Notes: generated by a model from the sequence alone, not told the origin. DNA of 64,000 nt from an uncultured Alistipes sp. (GCA_910577475.1 CAJTLJ010000001.1:124001-188000); one strand, 5' to 3'. Positions 32,213 to 41,405 are shown, numbered from the stretch's first letter. Made by a program: numbers and translations.

Positions 32213-32665
32213 GTGGAACACCGTCTCTGCTTCCTTAGCCCCGCGGGGCCGCTTACGCTCGTGGAGCGCGACGGCGCCCTCGTCGGACTGCGCTTCGAAG
32301 CGGAGGAGGATACCGATCCTTCGCCGCTGCTGCTGCGGGCCCGCGAGGAGCTGGAGGAGTATTTCGCCGGCCGCCGCCGGGAGTTCGACCTGCCGCTCTC
32401 GCCGCACGGCACCCCCTTTCAACGGCAGGTATGGCAGGCGCTGCGAACCATCCCCTACGGCTCGACCTGCACCTACGGACAACTCGCCGCTGCGGTCGGA
32501 AATCCCAGGGCAGCGCGGGCCGTCGGCATGGCTAACCACCGCAACCCCCTGCCGATCCTGATCCCCTGCCACCGGGTCATCGGCTCGACCGGCAGTCTGA
32601 CGGGCTACGCCGGGGGAGTGGAGCGAAAAAGGCTGCTGCTGTCCATCGAGGAGCCGATCCGATAA
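32213..32665 (+). CDS. ogt: Methylated-DNA-protein cysteine methyltransferase
   Basis: A 150-residue DNA repair protein with the acceptor cysteine in IPCHRVIGS and the helix-turn-helix VWQALRTIPYGSTCTYGQLA. It accepts alkyl groups from O6-alkylguanine irreversibly. The start is a GTG directly after the DPP4 stop; no closer ATG exists before the conserved core. Short-form length fits Ogt/AGT. Confidence 0.93.
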   Translation: MEHRLCFLSPAGPLTLVERDGALVGLRFEAEEDTDPSPLLLRAREELEEYFAGRRREFDLPLSPHGTPFQRQVWQALRTIPYGSTCTYGQLAAAVGNPRAARAVGMANHRNPLPILIPCHRVIGSTGSLTGYAGGVERKRLLLSIEEPIR

Positions 32666-32667
32666 AC

Positions 32668-32704
32668 GATGCGGGCTGTCCGAATGAATCGGACAGCCCG
32701 CATC
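32668..32704. terminator. Bidirectional terminator between ogt and sodB
   Basis: A perfect 16-bp inverted repeat (32668-32683 with 32689-32704) with a 5-base loop between convergent genes. Confidence 0.75.
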
Positions 32705-32721
32705 TTCCATAAACATACGCA

Positions 32722-33339
32722 CTATTTGTTCTCTACCCGGTAGCGCTGCTCGACCGTTTTCCAGTCGATGAGCGGCCAGATGGCCTTCACGGCATCGGCG
32801 CGGCGGTTGCGGTAGTCGATATAGTAGGCGTGCTCCCAGACGTCGATGCAGAGCAGCGGCTTCATGTGGTAGCGCATCGGATTCCCGGCGTTCGACTCGC
32901 TGATGATCGAAAGACGTCCCGAATCCTCCTCGACGAGCCATACCCAGCCCGACCCGAAGAGCGAGACGCAGGCCTTGGTCATCTGCGCCTTGAAGGCCTC
33001 GAACGAGCCGAACCACTTCTCGATGGCCGTCATCAGCGGACCCGTGGGGGCGTTCTGCGGCTTGGGCGAGAGGGCTGAGAAGTAAAATTCGTGATTCCAG
33101 GCCTGGGCGGCGTTGTTGTAGATCGGCCCCTCGGCCTCCATGACGATATCCTCCAGCGGCATGCCGGCGAAGGGGGTATCGACGATCAGCTCGTTGAGCT
33201 TGTCGACATACCCCTTGTAGTGCTTGCCGTAGTGATACTCGATGGTCTCCGCCGAGATGGCCGGAGCCAGGGCGTCGTTCGCATAGGGCAACTCCTTCGC
33301 CTCGATGCGGACGGCGGTTGCGGTGTCGTTGTTGTTCAT
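32722..33339 (-). CDS. sodB: Superoxide dismutase, Fe/Mn type
   Basis: Converts superoxide to hydrogen peroxide and oxygen. Metal ligands are visible in YHYGKHYKGYVDKLNEL, QAWNHEFYF and CIDVWEHAYYIDYRN, with the typical GSGWVWLVEE strand. The start at 33339 gives about 205 residues, close to the usual SOD length; an upstream ATG at 33378 would add a hydrophobic stretch (MFTILFTFLTCFV) that looks like a chance extension, not a signal peptide of this cytoplasmic family. Metal preference (Fe, Mn or either) is not resolvable. Confidence 0.93.
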   Translation of the reverse strand: MNNNDTATAVRIEAKELPYANDALAPAISAETIEYHYGKHYKGYVDKLNELIVDTPFAGMPLEDIVMEAEGPIYNNAAQAWNHEFYFSALSPKPQNAPTGPLMTAIEKWFGSFEAFKAQMTKACVSLFGSGWVWLVEEDSGRLSIISESNAGNPMRYHMKPLLCIDVWEHAYYIDYRNRRADAVKAIWPLIDWKTVEQRYRVENK

Positions 33340-33493
33340 GACAAAACAGGTTAAAAAGGTGAATAAAATCGTAAACATGGCTGTCGGTAAATATGATTTT
33401 CACCACCAACGGAGCAAATCGGATGCCCCGAATGCGGGATTTTCGTTTTTTTTTCGTAATTTGGTATCCGATAAACCTTAAAACTTCCTTTTT

Positions 33494-34873
33494 ATGAAAC
33501 TACCCTATGCCGAACCCTACAAGATCAAGACGACCGAGGCGATCCGCACATCGACCCGCGAGGAGCGCGAGCAGTGGCTCGCCGAGGCGCGTTACAACCT
33601 CTTCAACCTGCGCAGCGACCAGGTCTTCATCGACCTGCTGACCGACTCGGGCACCGGCTCGATGAGCGACCGGCAGTGGGCCGGGATGATGACGGGCGAC
33701 GAGAGCTACGCCGGCGCCTCCTCCTACTATCGCCTCAAGGAGACCATCGAGCGCATCTTCGGCATGCCCTACTTCCTGCCCACCCACCAGGGCCGCGCCG
33801 CCGAGAACGTGATCTTCTCGGCCCTGCTCAAGGAGGGCGACGTGGTGCCAGGCAACTCCCATTTCGACACCACGAAGGGACATATCGAGTTCCGCCACTG
33901 CTCGGCACCCGACTGCACGATCGATGCGGCCGCCGACACGCAGCTCGAAATCCCCTTCAAGGGCGAGATGGATCTGGAGAAGCTGGAACGGGTATTCAAA
34001 AGCCACCCGAAGGAGAAGATCCCCTGCACGGTGCTCACCATCACCAACAACACGGCCGGAGGACAGCCCGTATCGATGAAGAACATCCGCGAAACGGCCG
34101 AACTCTGCCGTCGCTACGGCATTCCGCTGCTCATCGACTCGGCCCGCTTCGCCGAGAACGCCTACTTCATCAAGACCCGCGAGGCCGGCTATGCCGACAA
34201 GACGATCAAGGAGATCGTGCGCGAGATCTACCAGTATGCCGACATCATGACGATCTCGGCCAAGAAGGACGGCGTGGTGAACATGGGCGGCTTCGTAGCT
34301 ATGCGCAGCGAGGAGCTGCGCCGGAAGGCGATGACCTTCGGCATCATGTACGAAGGCTACGTCACCTACGGCGGCATGTCGGGCCGCGACATGGACGCGC
34401 TGGCCGTGGGCCTGGACGAGAATACGGAGTTCGAGCAGCTCGACGCCCGCATCCGTCAGGTGAAGCTGCTGGGCGACCTGCTCGACGAATACGGCGTACC
34501 CTACCAGCGCCCGGCCGGCGGACACGCCATCTTCATCGACGCCAAGAAGATCCTACCCAACCTGCCCAAAGAGCAGTTCATCGCCCAGACGCTGGGCTGC
34601 GAGCTCTACCTCGAAGCGGGCATCCGCGGCGTGGAGATCGGCTCGATTCTGGCCGACCGCGACCCCGATACGCACGAGAACCGCTACCCGCGGCTGGAGC
34701 TGCTGCGACTGGCTATCCCCCGCCGGGTCTACACCGACAACCATATCCGGGTGATCGCCGCCGCCTGCCGCAACATCTACGAGCGCCGCGACGAGATCAC
34801 GAAGGGCTATCGCATCACCTTCGAAGCGCCCATCCTGCGCCACTTCACCGTGGAGCTGGAGCCGGTGAAGTAA
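33494..34873 (+). CDS. tnaA: Tryptophanase
   Basis: A 459-residue PLP enzyme splitting tryptophan to indole, pyruvate and ammonia. Pattern features: SGTGSMSDRQWAGMMTGDESYAGA, PTHQGRAAENV, TNNTAGGQPVSMKN, and the PLP-lysine site SAKKDGVVNMGGF; the ending YTDNHIRVIAAA and LRHFTVELEP match the Bacteroides enzyme closely by memory. Tyrosine phenol-lyase is the only alternative in the family, but the active-site environment (SHFDTTKGHIE) fits tryptophanase. It is monocistronic, with a terminator right behind. Confidence 0.93.
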   Translation: MKLPYAEPYKIKTTEAIRTSTREEREQWLAEARYNLFNLRSDQVFIDLLTDSGTGSMSDRQWAGMMTGDESYAGASSYYRLKETIERIFGMPYFLPTHQGRAAENVIFSALLKEGDVVPGNSHFDTTKGHIEFRHCSAPDCTIDAAADTQLEIPFKGEMDLEKLERVFKSHPKEKIPCTVLTITNNTAGGQPVSMKNIRETAELCRRYGIPLLIDSARFAENAYFIKTREAGYADKTIKEIVREIYQYADIMTISAKKDGVVNMGGFVAMRSEELRRKAMTFGIMYEGYVTYGGMSGRDMDALAVGLDENTEFEQLDARIRQVKLLGDLLDEYGVPYQRPAGGHAIFIDAKKILPNLPKEQFIAQTLGCELYLEAGIRGVEIGSILADRDPDTHENRYPRLELLRLAIPRRVYTDNHIRVIAAACRNIYERRDEITKGYRITFEAPILRHFTVELEPVK

Positions 34874-34894
34874 CTTCGCACACCGAAACATCAA

Positions 34895-34925
34895 GCCCCG
34901 GATATAGAAATATCCGGGGCATTTT
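34895..34925 (+). terminator. Terminator of tnaA
   Basis: A perfect 11-bp stem (34895-34905 with 34910-34920), loop AGAA, followed by ATTTT. Confidence 0.8.
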
Positions 34926-34941
34926 CGTTGCAGATAACCAT

Positions 34942-34977
34942 AAAAAAGGAGGGGCCGTCCTTTCGGACAGCCCCTCC
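34942..34977 (-). terminator. Terminator of nifJ/por
   Basis: Stem GGAGGGGC..GTCC with GGAC..GCCCCTCC (34948-34960 with 34965-34977, one mismatch) followed on the minus strand by six U. Confidence 0.75.
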
Positions 34978-34992
34978 CTGCATATCGGTCGA

Positions 34993-37900
34993 CTAATACT
35001 CGATCTTAGCCAGACGCTGGTAGCCGTTGTAACGCCACTTGGCATTCTCCTCGGCGGCCTGGAACAGCTCGTTCGCCTCGGTCGGGAAAGCCTTCTGGAG
35101 CGAGGTGTAGCGAACCTCCTTCATCAGGAAGGCCTGGAACTTCGACCAGTCGGGCTCCTTCGAGTCGTAAACGAACGGATTCTTGCCCTGCTCCTCGAGC
35201 TGGGGATTGTAGTGCCACAGGTGCCAGTAACCGCACTCGACGGCCTGCTTGCCGATGGTCTGCGTACGGGTCATACCGCCCTTGATACCGTGGTTGATAC
35301 ACGGAGCGTAAGCGATGATGAGCGAAGGACCGGGATAGGCCTCGGCCTCCTTCAGCACGTTGAACAACTGCTGCTGCGAAGCGCCGATCGAAACCTGGGC
35401 GACATATACGTAGCCGTAGGTCATGGCGATGGCACCGATATCCTTCTTACGAATGCGCTTGCCGCTGGAGGCGAACTTGGCGACGGCACCCACGGGGGTA
35501 GCCTTCGACGACTGGCCGCCGGTGTTAGAGTAAACCTCGGTATCGACGATCAGGATGTTCACGTCCATGCCCGAAGCCAGCACGTGGTCCACACCGCCGA
35601 AGCCGATGTCGTAGCCCCAGCCGTCGCCGCCGATGATCCACTGCGACTTCTTCACGAGCCAATCCTTCATTTCAAGGATCTTCTTGCAGGCGTCGCAGCC
35701 GCAAGCCTCCATCAGGGGCAGCAGGCGAGCCGTCACCTCGGCCGACTTCGACGACGAACCGCGGTTCTCGATCCACTCCTTCATGACGCCCTTCAGCTCC
35801 TCGGAGCAGCACTCGCACTCGGCGATAGCGCCCTCCATGATCTTCTGGATGCGGTCGCGGAGCTTCTCGACACCCACATGCATACCCAGACCGAACTCGG
35901 CGTTATCCTCGAACAGGGAGTTGGCCCATGCGGGACCCTGACCCTTGGCGTTGGTGCAGTAGGGGGTGGACGGAGCCGAACCCGAGTAGATGGAGGTACA
36001 GCCGGTAGCGTTGGCAACCATCATCTTGTCGCCGAAGAGCTGCGAGATAGCCTTGATATAGGGGGTCTCGCCGCAACCGGCGCAGGCACCCGAGAACTCG
36101 AAGAGCGGCTGAGCGAACTGCAGGTTCTTGACCGACTTGGTCTTGTCGACAACCTCCTTGTAGCCCACCTTCGCGTTGCAGTACTCCCAGTTTGCGGACT
36201 GTGCGAGCTGGCTGTCCAGGGGTTTCATGACGAGAGCCTTCTCCTTGGCGGGGCAGACGTCCACGCAGTTGTTGCAACCCGTACAGTCGAGCGGCGACAC
36301 CTGAATGCGGAACTTGTAGGCCTTGGTCTCGCCCAGACCCTGCTTCCACTCCAGACCCGATGCGGCGGCCTCTTCTTCGGTAGCCAGGAACGGACGAATG
36401 GCGGCGTGGGGGCAGACGTATGCGCACTGGTTGCACTGGATACAGTTCTCGATCTTCCACTCGGGAACGTTCACGGCAATGCCGCGCTTCTCCCAGGCAG
36501 CCGTACCGTTGTCCCAGGTACCGTCCTCACGGCCGTTGAAGGCCGATACGGGCAGCAGGTCGCCCTTCAGGGCATTGATCGGATCGACGATGTTCCGGAC
36601 GAACTCGGGACGGGCGGCATCCACGGTGTGGGCAGCCTCGCGGACCTCGATCGAAGCCCACTCGGCGGGCACCTCGATCTTCTCGACGGCGTTGCCGCCG
36701 GCGTCTACGGCCGCATAGTTCATGTTCACGATATCCTCGCCCTTCTTGCCGTAGGACTTCAGGATGGCGTGCTTCATCTCCTCGACAGCCTTCTCGAACG
36801 GAATGACGTTGGCGATCTTGAAGAAGGCCGACTGCATGATGGTGTTCGTGCGCGAACCCAGACCCAGCTCGGCGGCGATCTTCGTGGCGTTGATGATGTA
36901 GAAGTTGATCTCGTTCTTGGCGAGGTATGCCTTCATGTGGTCGGGCAGCGTCTCGCAGGTGGTCTTGGCGTCGTGCACCGAGTTCAGCAGGAACGAACCG
37001 CCCCGCTTCAGACCCTTCAGCACGTCGTACTTGTCGACATACGAAGGCACGTGGCAGGCCACGAAGTCGGGCGTGGTCACCAGGTAGGGCGAGGTGATCG
37101 GGTTATCGCCGAAACGAAGGTGCGACGAGGTGTAACCGCCGGACTTCTTCGAGTCGTAGGAGAAGTAAGCCTGGCAATACTTGTCGGTCGAGCCGCCGAT
37201 GATCTTGATCGAGTTCTTGTTGGCACCCACCGTACCGTCGGCGCCCAGACCGAAGAAGAGGGCCTCGAACGTACCGGGCTTCGCCAGCGAGATCTCCTCG
37301 CCTACGGGCAGCGACAGGAAGGTAACGTCGTCGTTGATACCCACGGTGAAGTGATCCTTGGGCTCGGCTGCGGCCAGATTCTCGAACACGGCCAGCATCT
37401 GTGCCGGGGTGGTGTCCTTCGACGACAGACCGTAGCGGCCGCCGATGATCATCGGACGGTTCTCCTTGTCGTAGAACATGTCCTTCACGTCCAGATAGAG
37501 GGGCTCGCCGTTTGCGCCGGGCTCCTTCGTGCGGTCGAGAACGCATACGCGCTTCACCGAAGCGGGCACGACGTCGAAGAAGTACTTCGACGAGAACGGA
37601 CGGTAGAGGTGTACGTTGATCATACCCACCTTCTCGCCGCGGGCGGTCAGGTAGTCGATGGTCTCCTTCAGGGTCTCGCAAACCGAACCCATCGCAACCA
37701 CGATGTTCTCGGCATCGGCGGCACCGTAGTAGGTGAAGGGCTTGTACTCGCGGCCGGTGATCTCCGAGATCCGCTTCATGGCGTCGGCCACCATGTCGGG
37801 CACGGCGTTGTAGAACTTGTTCGAAGCCTCACGCGTCTGGAAGTAGATGTCGGGGTTCTGGGCGGTACCGCGGGTAACGGGGTGCTCGGGATTGAGTGCG

Positions 37901-38520
37901 GCGGCGCGGAAAGCTTTCAGGGCGTCGCGGTCGAGCATCGAGGTCAGAGCGGCCTCGTCGATGAGTTCGATCTTCTGAATCTCGTGCGAGGTGCGGAAAC
38001 CGTCGAAGAAGTGCAGGAAGGGCACGCGGGCCTTCAGCGACACGATATGAGCGATACCGGCCAGGTCCATCACCTCCTGTACGGACGAGGTGGCCAGCAT
38101 GGCGAAACCGGTCTGGCGGGTAGCCATGACATCCTGGTGGTCACCGAAAATCGAAAGCGACTGGGCGGCCAGTGCACGGGCCGATACATGGAATACGCCG
38201 GGGAGCAGCTCGCCCGAGATCTTGTACATGTTGGGGATCATCAGCAGCAGACCCTGCGAAGCGGTGAAAGTCGAGGTCAGGGCACCGCTCTGCAGCGAGC
38301 CGTGCACGGCACCGGCGGCACCGGCCTCCGACTGCATCTCGACCACCTTGACGGTCTCGCCGAAGATGTTCTTGCGTCCCTGCGCGGCCCACTCGTCGAC
38401 GAGTTCGGCCATGGTGGACGACGGCGTGATGGGATAGATAGCCGCAACCTCCGAGAACATGTAAGCCACATGAGCCGCAGCATAGTTACCATCACAGGTA
38501 ATGAATTTCTTTTCTGCCAT
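34993..38520 (-). CDS. nifJ: Pyruvate:ferredoxin (flavodoxin) oxidoreductase
   Basis: A 1175-residue single-chain PFOR of central anaerobic metabolism: pyruvate + CoA to acetyl-CoA + CO2 with reduced ferredoxin. Domain order: pyruvate-binding N-terminal part (YPITPSSTMAELVDEW), CoA-binding region, two [4Fe-4S] motifs (CIQCNQCAYVCPHAA and CTGCNNCVDVCPAKEKA), and C-terminal TPP/cluster-binding region (CAGCGETPYIKAISQLFG, NATGCTSIYSGSAP, DGWGYDIGFGGVDHVLASG). Full length and start MAEKKF are as expected. Reduced ferredoxin can feed the NfnAB complex encoded upstream. Confidence 0.97.
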   Translation of the reverse strand: MAEKKFITCDGNYAAAHVAYMFSEVAAIYPITPSSTMAELVDEWAAQGRKNIFGETVKVVEMQSEAGAAGAVHGSLQSGALTSTFTASQGLLLMIPNMYKISGELLPGVFHVSARALAAQSLSIFGDHQDVMATRQTGFAMLATSSVQEVMDLAGIAHIVSLKARVPFLHFFDGFRTSHEIQKIELIDEAALTSMLDRDALKAFRAAALNPEHPVTRGTAQNPDIYFQTREASNKFYNAVPDMVADAMKRISEITGREYKPFTYYGAADAENIVVAMGSVCETLKETIDYLTARGEKVGMINVHLYRPFSSKYFFDVVPASVKRVCVLDRTKEPGANGEPLYLDVKDMFYDKENRPMIIGGRYGLSSKDTTPAQMLAVFENLAAAEPKDHFTVGINDDVTFLSLPVGEEISLAKPGTFEALFFGLGADGTVGANKNSIKIIGGSTDKYCQAYFSYDSKKSGGYTSSHLRFGDNPITSPYLVTTPDFVACHVPSYVDKYDVLKGLKRGGSFLLNSVHDAKTTCETLPDHMKAYLAKNEINFYIINATKIAAELGLGSRTNTIMQSAFFKIANVIPFEKAVEEMKHAILKSYGKKGEDIVNMNYAAVDAGGNAVEKIEVPAEWASIEVREAAHTVDAARPEFVRNIVDPINALKGDLLPVSAFNGREDGTWDNGTAAWEKRGIAVNVPEWKIENCIQCNQCAYVCPHAAIRPFLATEEEAAASGLEWKQGLGETKAYKFRIQVSPLDCTGCNNCVDVCPAKEKALVMKPLDSQLAQSANWEYCNAKVGYKEVVDKTKSVKNLQFAQPLFEFSGACAGCGETPYIKAISQLFGDKMMVANATGCTSIYSGSAPSTPYCTNAKGQGPAWANSLFEDNAEFGLGMHVGVEKLRDRIQKIMEGAIAECECCSEELKGVMKEWIENRGSSSKSAEVTARLLPLMEACGCDACKKILEMKDWLVKKSQWIIGGDGWGYDIGFGGVDHVLASGMDVNILIVDTEVYSNTGGQSSKATPVGAVAKFASSGKRIRKKDIGAIAMTYGYVYVAQVSIGASQQQLFNVLKEAEAYPGPSLIIAYAPCINHGIKGGMTRTQTIGKQAVECGYWHLWHYNPQLEEQGKNPFVYDSKEPDWSKFQAFLMKEVRYTSLQKAFPTEANELFQAAEENAKWRYNGYQRLAKIEY

Positions 38521-38590
38521 TTTTCTTGAAAAATTTTAGATTAGTTTGTATTTATCCGTATCGTTTTTTCAAATCTGCATAATCGCTTTG

Positions 38591-38598
38591 CAAAGGTA
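38591..38598 (-). promoter_or_regulatory. -7 box upstream of nifJ
   Basis: TACCTTTG on the minus strand, about 70 bases upstream of the nifJ ATG. No clear -33 element at the usual distance. The long leader between the two is AT-rich. Confidence 0.5.
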
Positions 38599-38697
38599 GC
38601 ACTTTCCCATGAAACTACGATACCGATCCGCGAAATATTCTCGGAAAATTTATCGACAAACCGGGATTTTTTATCAATCCGCCAAACGGGAACGGAA

Positions 38698-38729
38698 AGG
38701 CCGGCCCTCCATTCAAGGAGGGCCGGCCT
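38698..38729 (-). terminator. Terminator after lipoprotein 1
   Basis: A perfect 13-bp GC stem (38698-38710 with 38717-38729). On the minus strand it is followed by TTTCCGTTCCCGTTT. Its right end, GCCTGCG, is one edge of the duplication described in the findings. Confidence 0.6.
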
Positions 38730-38749
38730 GCGATTCCGCCACCGAAACC

Positions 38750-39271
38750 CTATCGCTTCAGCCGCACGTACCAGCCGAGCTGATCCTCGGCCGGCGCTCC
38801 GTCGACCACCAGATAACGGTGCACCGTCGGGTCATCATCGTCCCAAGTGATATAACAGTTGAGCACGACCTCCGTCTTGCTGCCGTCGCCCCAGTCGACC
38901 GTGAACGGCTCGCCCTGATAATTCTCCGCAGGTGCGAACTCACCGAAAGAGATGCAGTAGCCGTTATATTGGCCCCATCGCAGACCGAACGGATTGGGCA
39001 AAAGAGCACGAACCTCATCCTCGAAAAGATCCAGCCCCTCGTTTTCGAACCGGACATACTCCTTTCCCTTGTAAATCACCTTCACCTGATCGAGCAGATT
39101 ACCCTCGACCGACGGATCGAGCAGATTTGCACCTGTCTCGGCATCCTCCACGGCAAAATAGACCGAGTAGTTCCAGAAATCCCAAACAACATGCCCCTTG
39201 TCATCCTTATCGCATGCTGCGAAGCTGCACAAGCAGGCGGCAGCCAAAAGATACTTGAAAAACGTTTTCAT
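38750..39271 (-). CDS. Small lipoprotein 1, paralogue of lipoprotein 2
   Basis: A 173-residue predicted lipoprotein (MKTFFKYLLAAACLCSFAAC, then DKDDKG). It is clearly related to the gene at 39475: shared FAVEDAETGANLLDP-type start, then LRWGQYNGYCISFGEF, a central VDWGDGSKTEV and ending WYVRLKR. Identity is only partial (roughly 35-40 percent by eye). I do not recognize the family. The ATG at 39271 was chosen because the longer frame needs a TTG start. It has its own promoter-like region, homologous to that of the C10 peptidase gene. Confidence 0.75.
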   Translation of the reverse strand: MKTFFKYLLAAACLCSFAACDKDDKGHVVWDFWNYSVYFAVEDAETGANLLDPSVEGNLLDQVKVIYKGKEYVRFENEGLDLFEDEVRALLPNPFGLRWGQYNGYCISFGEFAPAENYQGEPFTVDWGDGSKTEVVLNCYITWDDDDPTVHRYLVVDGAPAEDQLGWYVRLKR

Positions 39272-39307
39272 AAATTCCAAAACTATTTATTTAATCAATA
39301 ATGTCTA

Positions 39308-39451
39308 TAAATATACGAATTATTATCCGATTACGAAAAATATTTTCATGAAAACATCGCATGTCCGAAAGGCGAAATCGGCAACGGCCGAACTTTACAC
39401 CGAAAACGATTCGACCGATCATTCCGTACAGACGACATACGCTCCGAAACA
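39308..39451. repeat. Duplicated promoter/leader segment (copy A)
   Basis: Aligns at high identity by eye with 41406-41594: shared runs such as CCGATTACGAAAAA and CATGAAAACATCGCATGTC. A lacks about 47 bases present in the other copy. The -7 box here (TATATTTA on the minus strand) is one base off the consensus of the other copy. Confidence 0.75.
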
Positions 39452-39458
39452 GCCTGCG
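39418..39458 (+). pseudogene. 5-prime remnant of an M16 peptidase gene
   Basis: The 41 bases match the start of the M16 gene at 41561-41601 with three mismatches, but the ATG is mutated to ATC, the -7 box is lost, and the sequence then switches at GCCTGCG into lipoprotein 2 downstream sequence. It is a non-coding relic of tandem duplication. Confidence 0.75.
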
Positions 39459-39474
39459 AGGCCGCCACCGAACC

Positions 39475-40059
39475 CTATCGCTTCAGCACGATGTACCAAC
39501 AGTTGTTATAGAATCCGACGGGCGGAACGTTTCCGCTCAATATGGGATTATAATTTCCATCGAGAGCCGCTCTGACCGCCGGTATCCCATTAGCCTCCAG
39601 ATAAGGGGTTTCGTAGTAATTCTCGGTAAATCGGAACTGCACCTCCGTCGTCTCTCCTCCGTCGCCCCAATCCACAGAGAGACTTGCCTCAAGTCCTTCC
39701 AAAGGGCAATCAAACTGGCCGATCGAAAGACAATACGGATCATCGGGACGCATTTTCGTATAATGTCCCCATCGCATCAGAAAGCGCTCGCGGGTTGCGG
39801 TATAAATGCCGATGCCGCTCTCTATGTCATATCGATACACATTCCCGTCATAGGTTATCCGGACATCCTCCAACAAACAATTTTCGACCTCGGGGTCCAG
39901 TAAATCCTCGCCGGTATCTGCATCGGTTACTACAAAGAATATCGTAGCCGTACGAGGTGACAGAGCTTCGTGCAGACACTCTTCTTTCTTTTTCTCGCAT
40001 GACAATGCACTGCACATACAGGTGACTGCCAAAAGATATTTCAATAATGTTTTCATCAT
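39475..40059 (-). CDS. Small lipoprotein 2, paralogue of lipoprotein 1
   Basis: A 194-residue predicted lipoprotein (MMKTLLKYLLAVTCMCSALSC, then EKKKEEC). Core motifs are shared with lipoprotein 1: FVVTDADTGEDLLDPEVEN, LMRWGHYT, YCLSIGQF, SVDWGDGGETTEV and a WYIVLKR end. It adds a short N-terminal extension and an insertion before the last strand. No known family. It lies 16 bases after the C10 peptidase stop and is therefore very probably cotranscribed with it. A role as cognate inhibitor or binding partner is speculative. Confidence 0.75.
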   Translation of the reverse strand: MMKTLLKYLLAVTCMCSALSCEKKKEECLHEALSPRTATIFFVVTDADTGEDLLDPEVENCLLEDVRITYDGNVYRYDIESGIGIYTATRERFLMRWGHYTKMRPDDPYCLSIGQFDCPLEGLEASLSVDWGDGGETTEVQFRFTENYYETPYLEANGIPAVRAALDGNYNPILSGNVPPVGFYNNCWYIVLKR

Positions 40060-40075
40060 GTTTCATTTTTAAGTT

Positions 40076-41377
40076 TTAGTACCCTATCATGAAAAATTGT
40101 CTATCCAACAAACAATCCTCAACCCACACGATATCACCAGCTTCTTTATCGACAAAATCGAAATCCAACGGTCGGGTCGTATCGAATACGTGATGCGCAT
40201 AATAGCCATCGCACTTACCTCCCCAACCGAAATTACAGTGGACCAAATTGACCGATTCTTCCGACAGCATGGTCTCTATATCTTTAGCTCCCGGCATAAT
40301 CTGCGAATAATGTTTTGTTTCCCAGCGTTGTCTAATATAACTATCCCAACCATCTACCAGCCAGCCATGAGTCTTCTTGGTAGCAGTCTCTCCACGTAGA
40401 TAAAACGGTTTCCTCTGCAAATAGACTGTTATGTAAGCATTGTAATAATTATATTCGACAAGGCCGGCTTCCGACCATCCCAAATTGCGCATTGTCTCAG
40501 CAATATCTTCTGCAAATGTAGGACTTTCTTCATCGGTATATGTTGTACGCAATGGTATTCCGACCACACGGCAAAACCAAGCGGCTTCATCCACATTCTG
40601 CATCAATACATTCCGATCGAACCCAATACCCTCTACGATCAGCGGATCAGGATAGGGTAATGCAACCATCAGTTGAGCGAATGCAATAGGGCCACAACCC
40701 GCCGGACAGTTACCGTCACTCCAATATTTCGGAGGACAAAATTTATTATACGGATCAACTTGTTTCCATTTCGTTTTCACCATCGGTTTGCAAAAGGTGC
40801 GATTAAGAATCGAATCCCGATAAGTCGTAGAGACAAGAAGAGCAGGAGGCTGGGACCTGTTGGCTAAAAGATTCCGAACTCCCGCCTCTTTGATCAGATT
40901 CGTCAAATATATCCGAATATCCCTCTCCGGATCATCCTCTTCGAGGCCGGCTGCGCGAGTAGCATCTGTTCGGAAAAGGTCTTCGGACGTCAATACCGTT
41001 TCATCCAAAATCGCGAAAACAGATGAAATCCGACGATCGGCTCCTAAAACAGCCGAACCATTGCCCTCACCGAAAGAAACCACGTAGAAGAGATTCTCCA
41101 AGTCGGGAATATCGGCGGAGCGGGTCGTTTCGAAAACATCCGAAGCCTTTACCGTCCGGATCGAAAGCGGCTTCCGGACACCGCCCGCACGGGTTTCATC
41201 CGAACCGTCGATCTGCTGCAAAGCTACGGCAAGCGACTGCAGAGCCTCGGATTCGGGAACCGCATACGGCGATACCGGCTCGGGAACTTGAGATGACAAT
41301 ACGAAATTTTCATCCGCATCCCGCGTGCATGAAAGAAAAAACATCCACGCACTGAAAAGAAGGAAAAGTCGTTTCAT
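40076..41377 (-). CDS. C10-family (streptopain-like) cysteine peptidase, lipoprotein
   Basis: A 433-residue exported lipoprotein (FLSC lipobox). Layout: signal, propeptide with the Spi-like YVVSFGEGNGSAVLGADRRISSVFAI (about 95-130), and a C-terminal protease domain. The catalytic Cys is in CPAGCGPIAFAQLM, the His in THGWLVDGWDSY, and the family-typical CNFGWGGKCDGYY follows. C10 enzymes of Bacteroides/Porphyromonas are secreted proteases that mature by self-cleavage. The gene, notably its 3-prime half, is visibly richer in A/T than its neighbours. The ATG at 41377 was chosen; a longer frame would need TTG. Followed by lipoprotein 2 after 16 bases. Confidence 0.88.
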   Translation of the reverse strand: MKRLFLLFSAWMFFLSCTRDADENFVLSSQVPEPVSPYAVPESEALQSLAVALQQIDGSDETRAGGVRKPLSIRTVKASDVFETTRSADIPDLENLFYVVSFGEGNGSAVLGADRRISSVFAILDETVLTSEDLFRTDATRAAGLEEDDPERDIRIYLTNLIKEAGVRNLLANRSQPPALLVSTTYRDSILNRTFCKPMVKTKWKQVDPYNKFCPPKYWSDGNCPAGCGPIAFAQLMVALPYPDPLIVEGIGFDRNVLMQNVDEAAWFCRVVGIPLRTTYTDEESPTFAEDIAETMRNLGWSEAGLVEYNYYNAYITVYLQRKPFYLRGETATKKTHGWLVDGWDSYIRQRWETKHYSQIMPGAKDIETMLSEESVNLVHCNFGWGGKCDGYYAHHVFDTTRPLDFDFVDKEAGDIVWVEDCLLDRQFFMIGY

Positions 41378-41405
41378 AGTGGTAGAAATCAATAGTTACT
41401 CTTCA

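Noticed and set aside
32722..33378. SodB as secreted protein using the upstream ATG
   Set aside because: The added MFTILFTFLTCFV stretch lacks a basic n-region and cleavage motif; the shorter form matches family length.
33574..38529. Very long plus-strand frame (1651 codons) across tnaA and nifJ
   Set aside because: It is out of frame with tnaA and antisense to nifJ, with low-complexity Arg/His/Val-rich translation.
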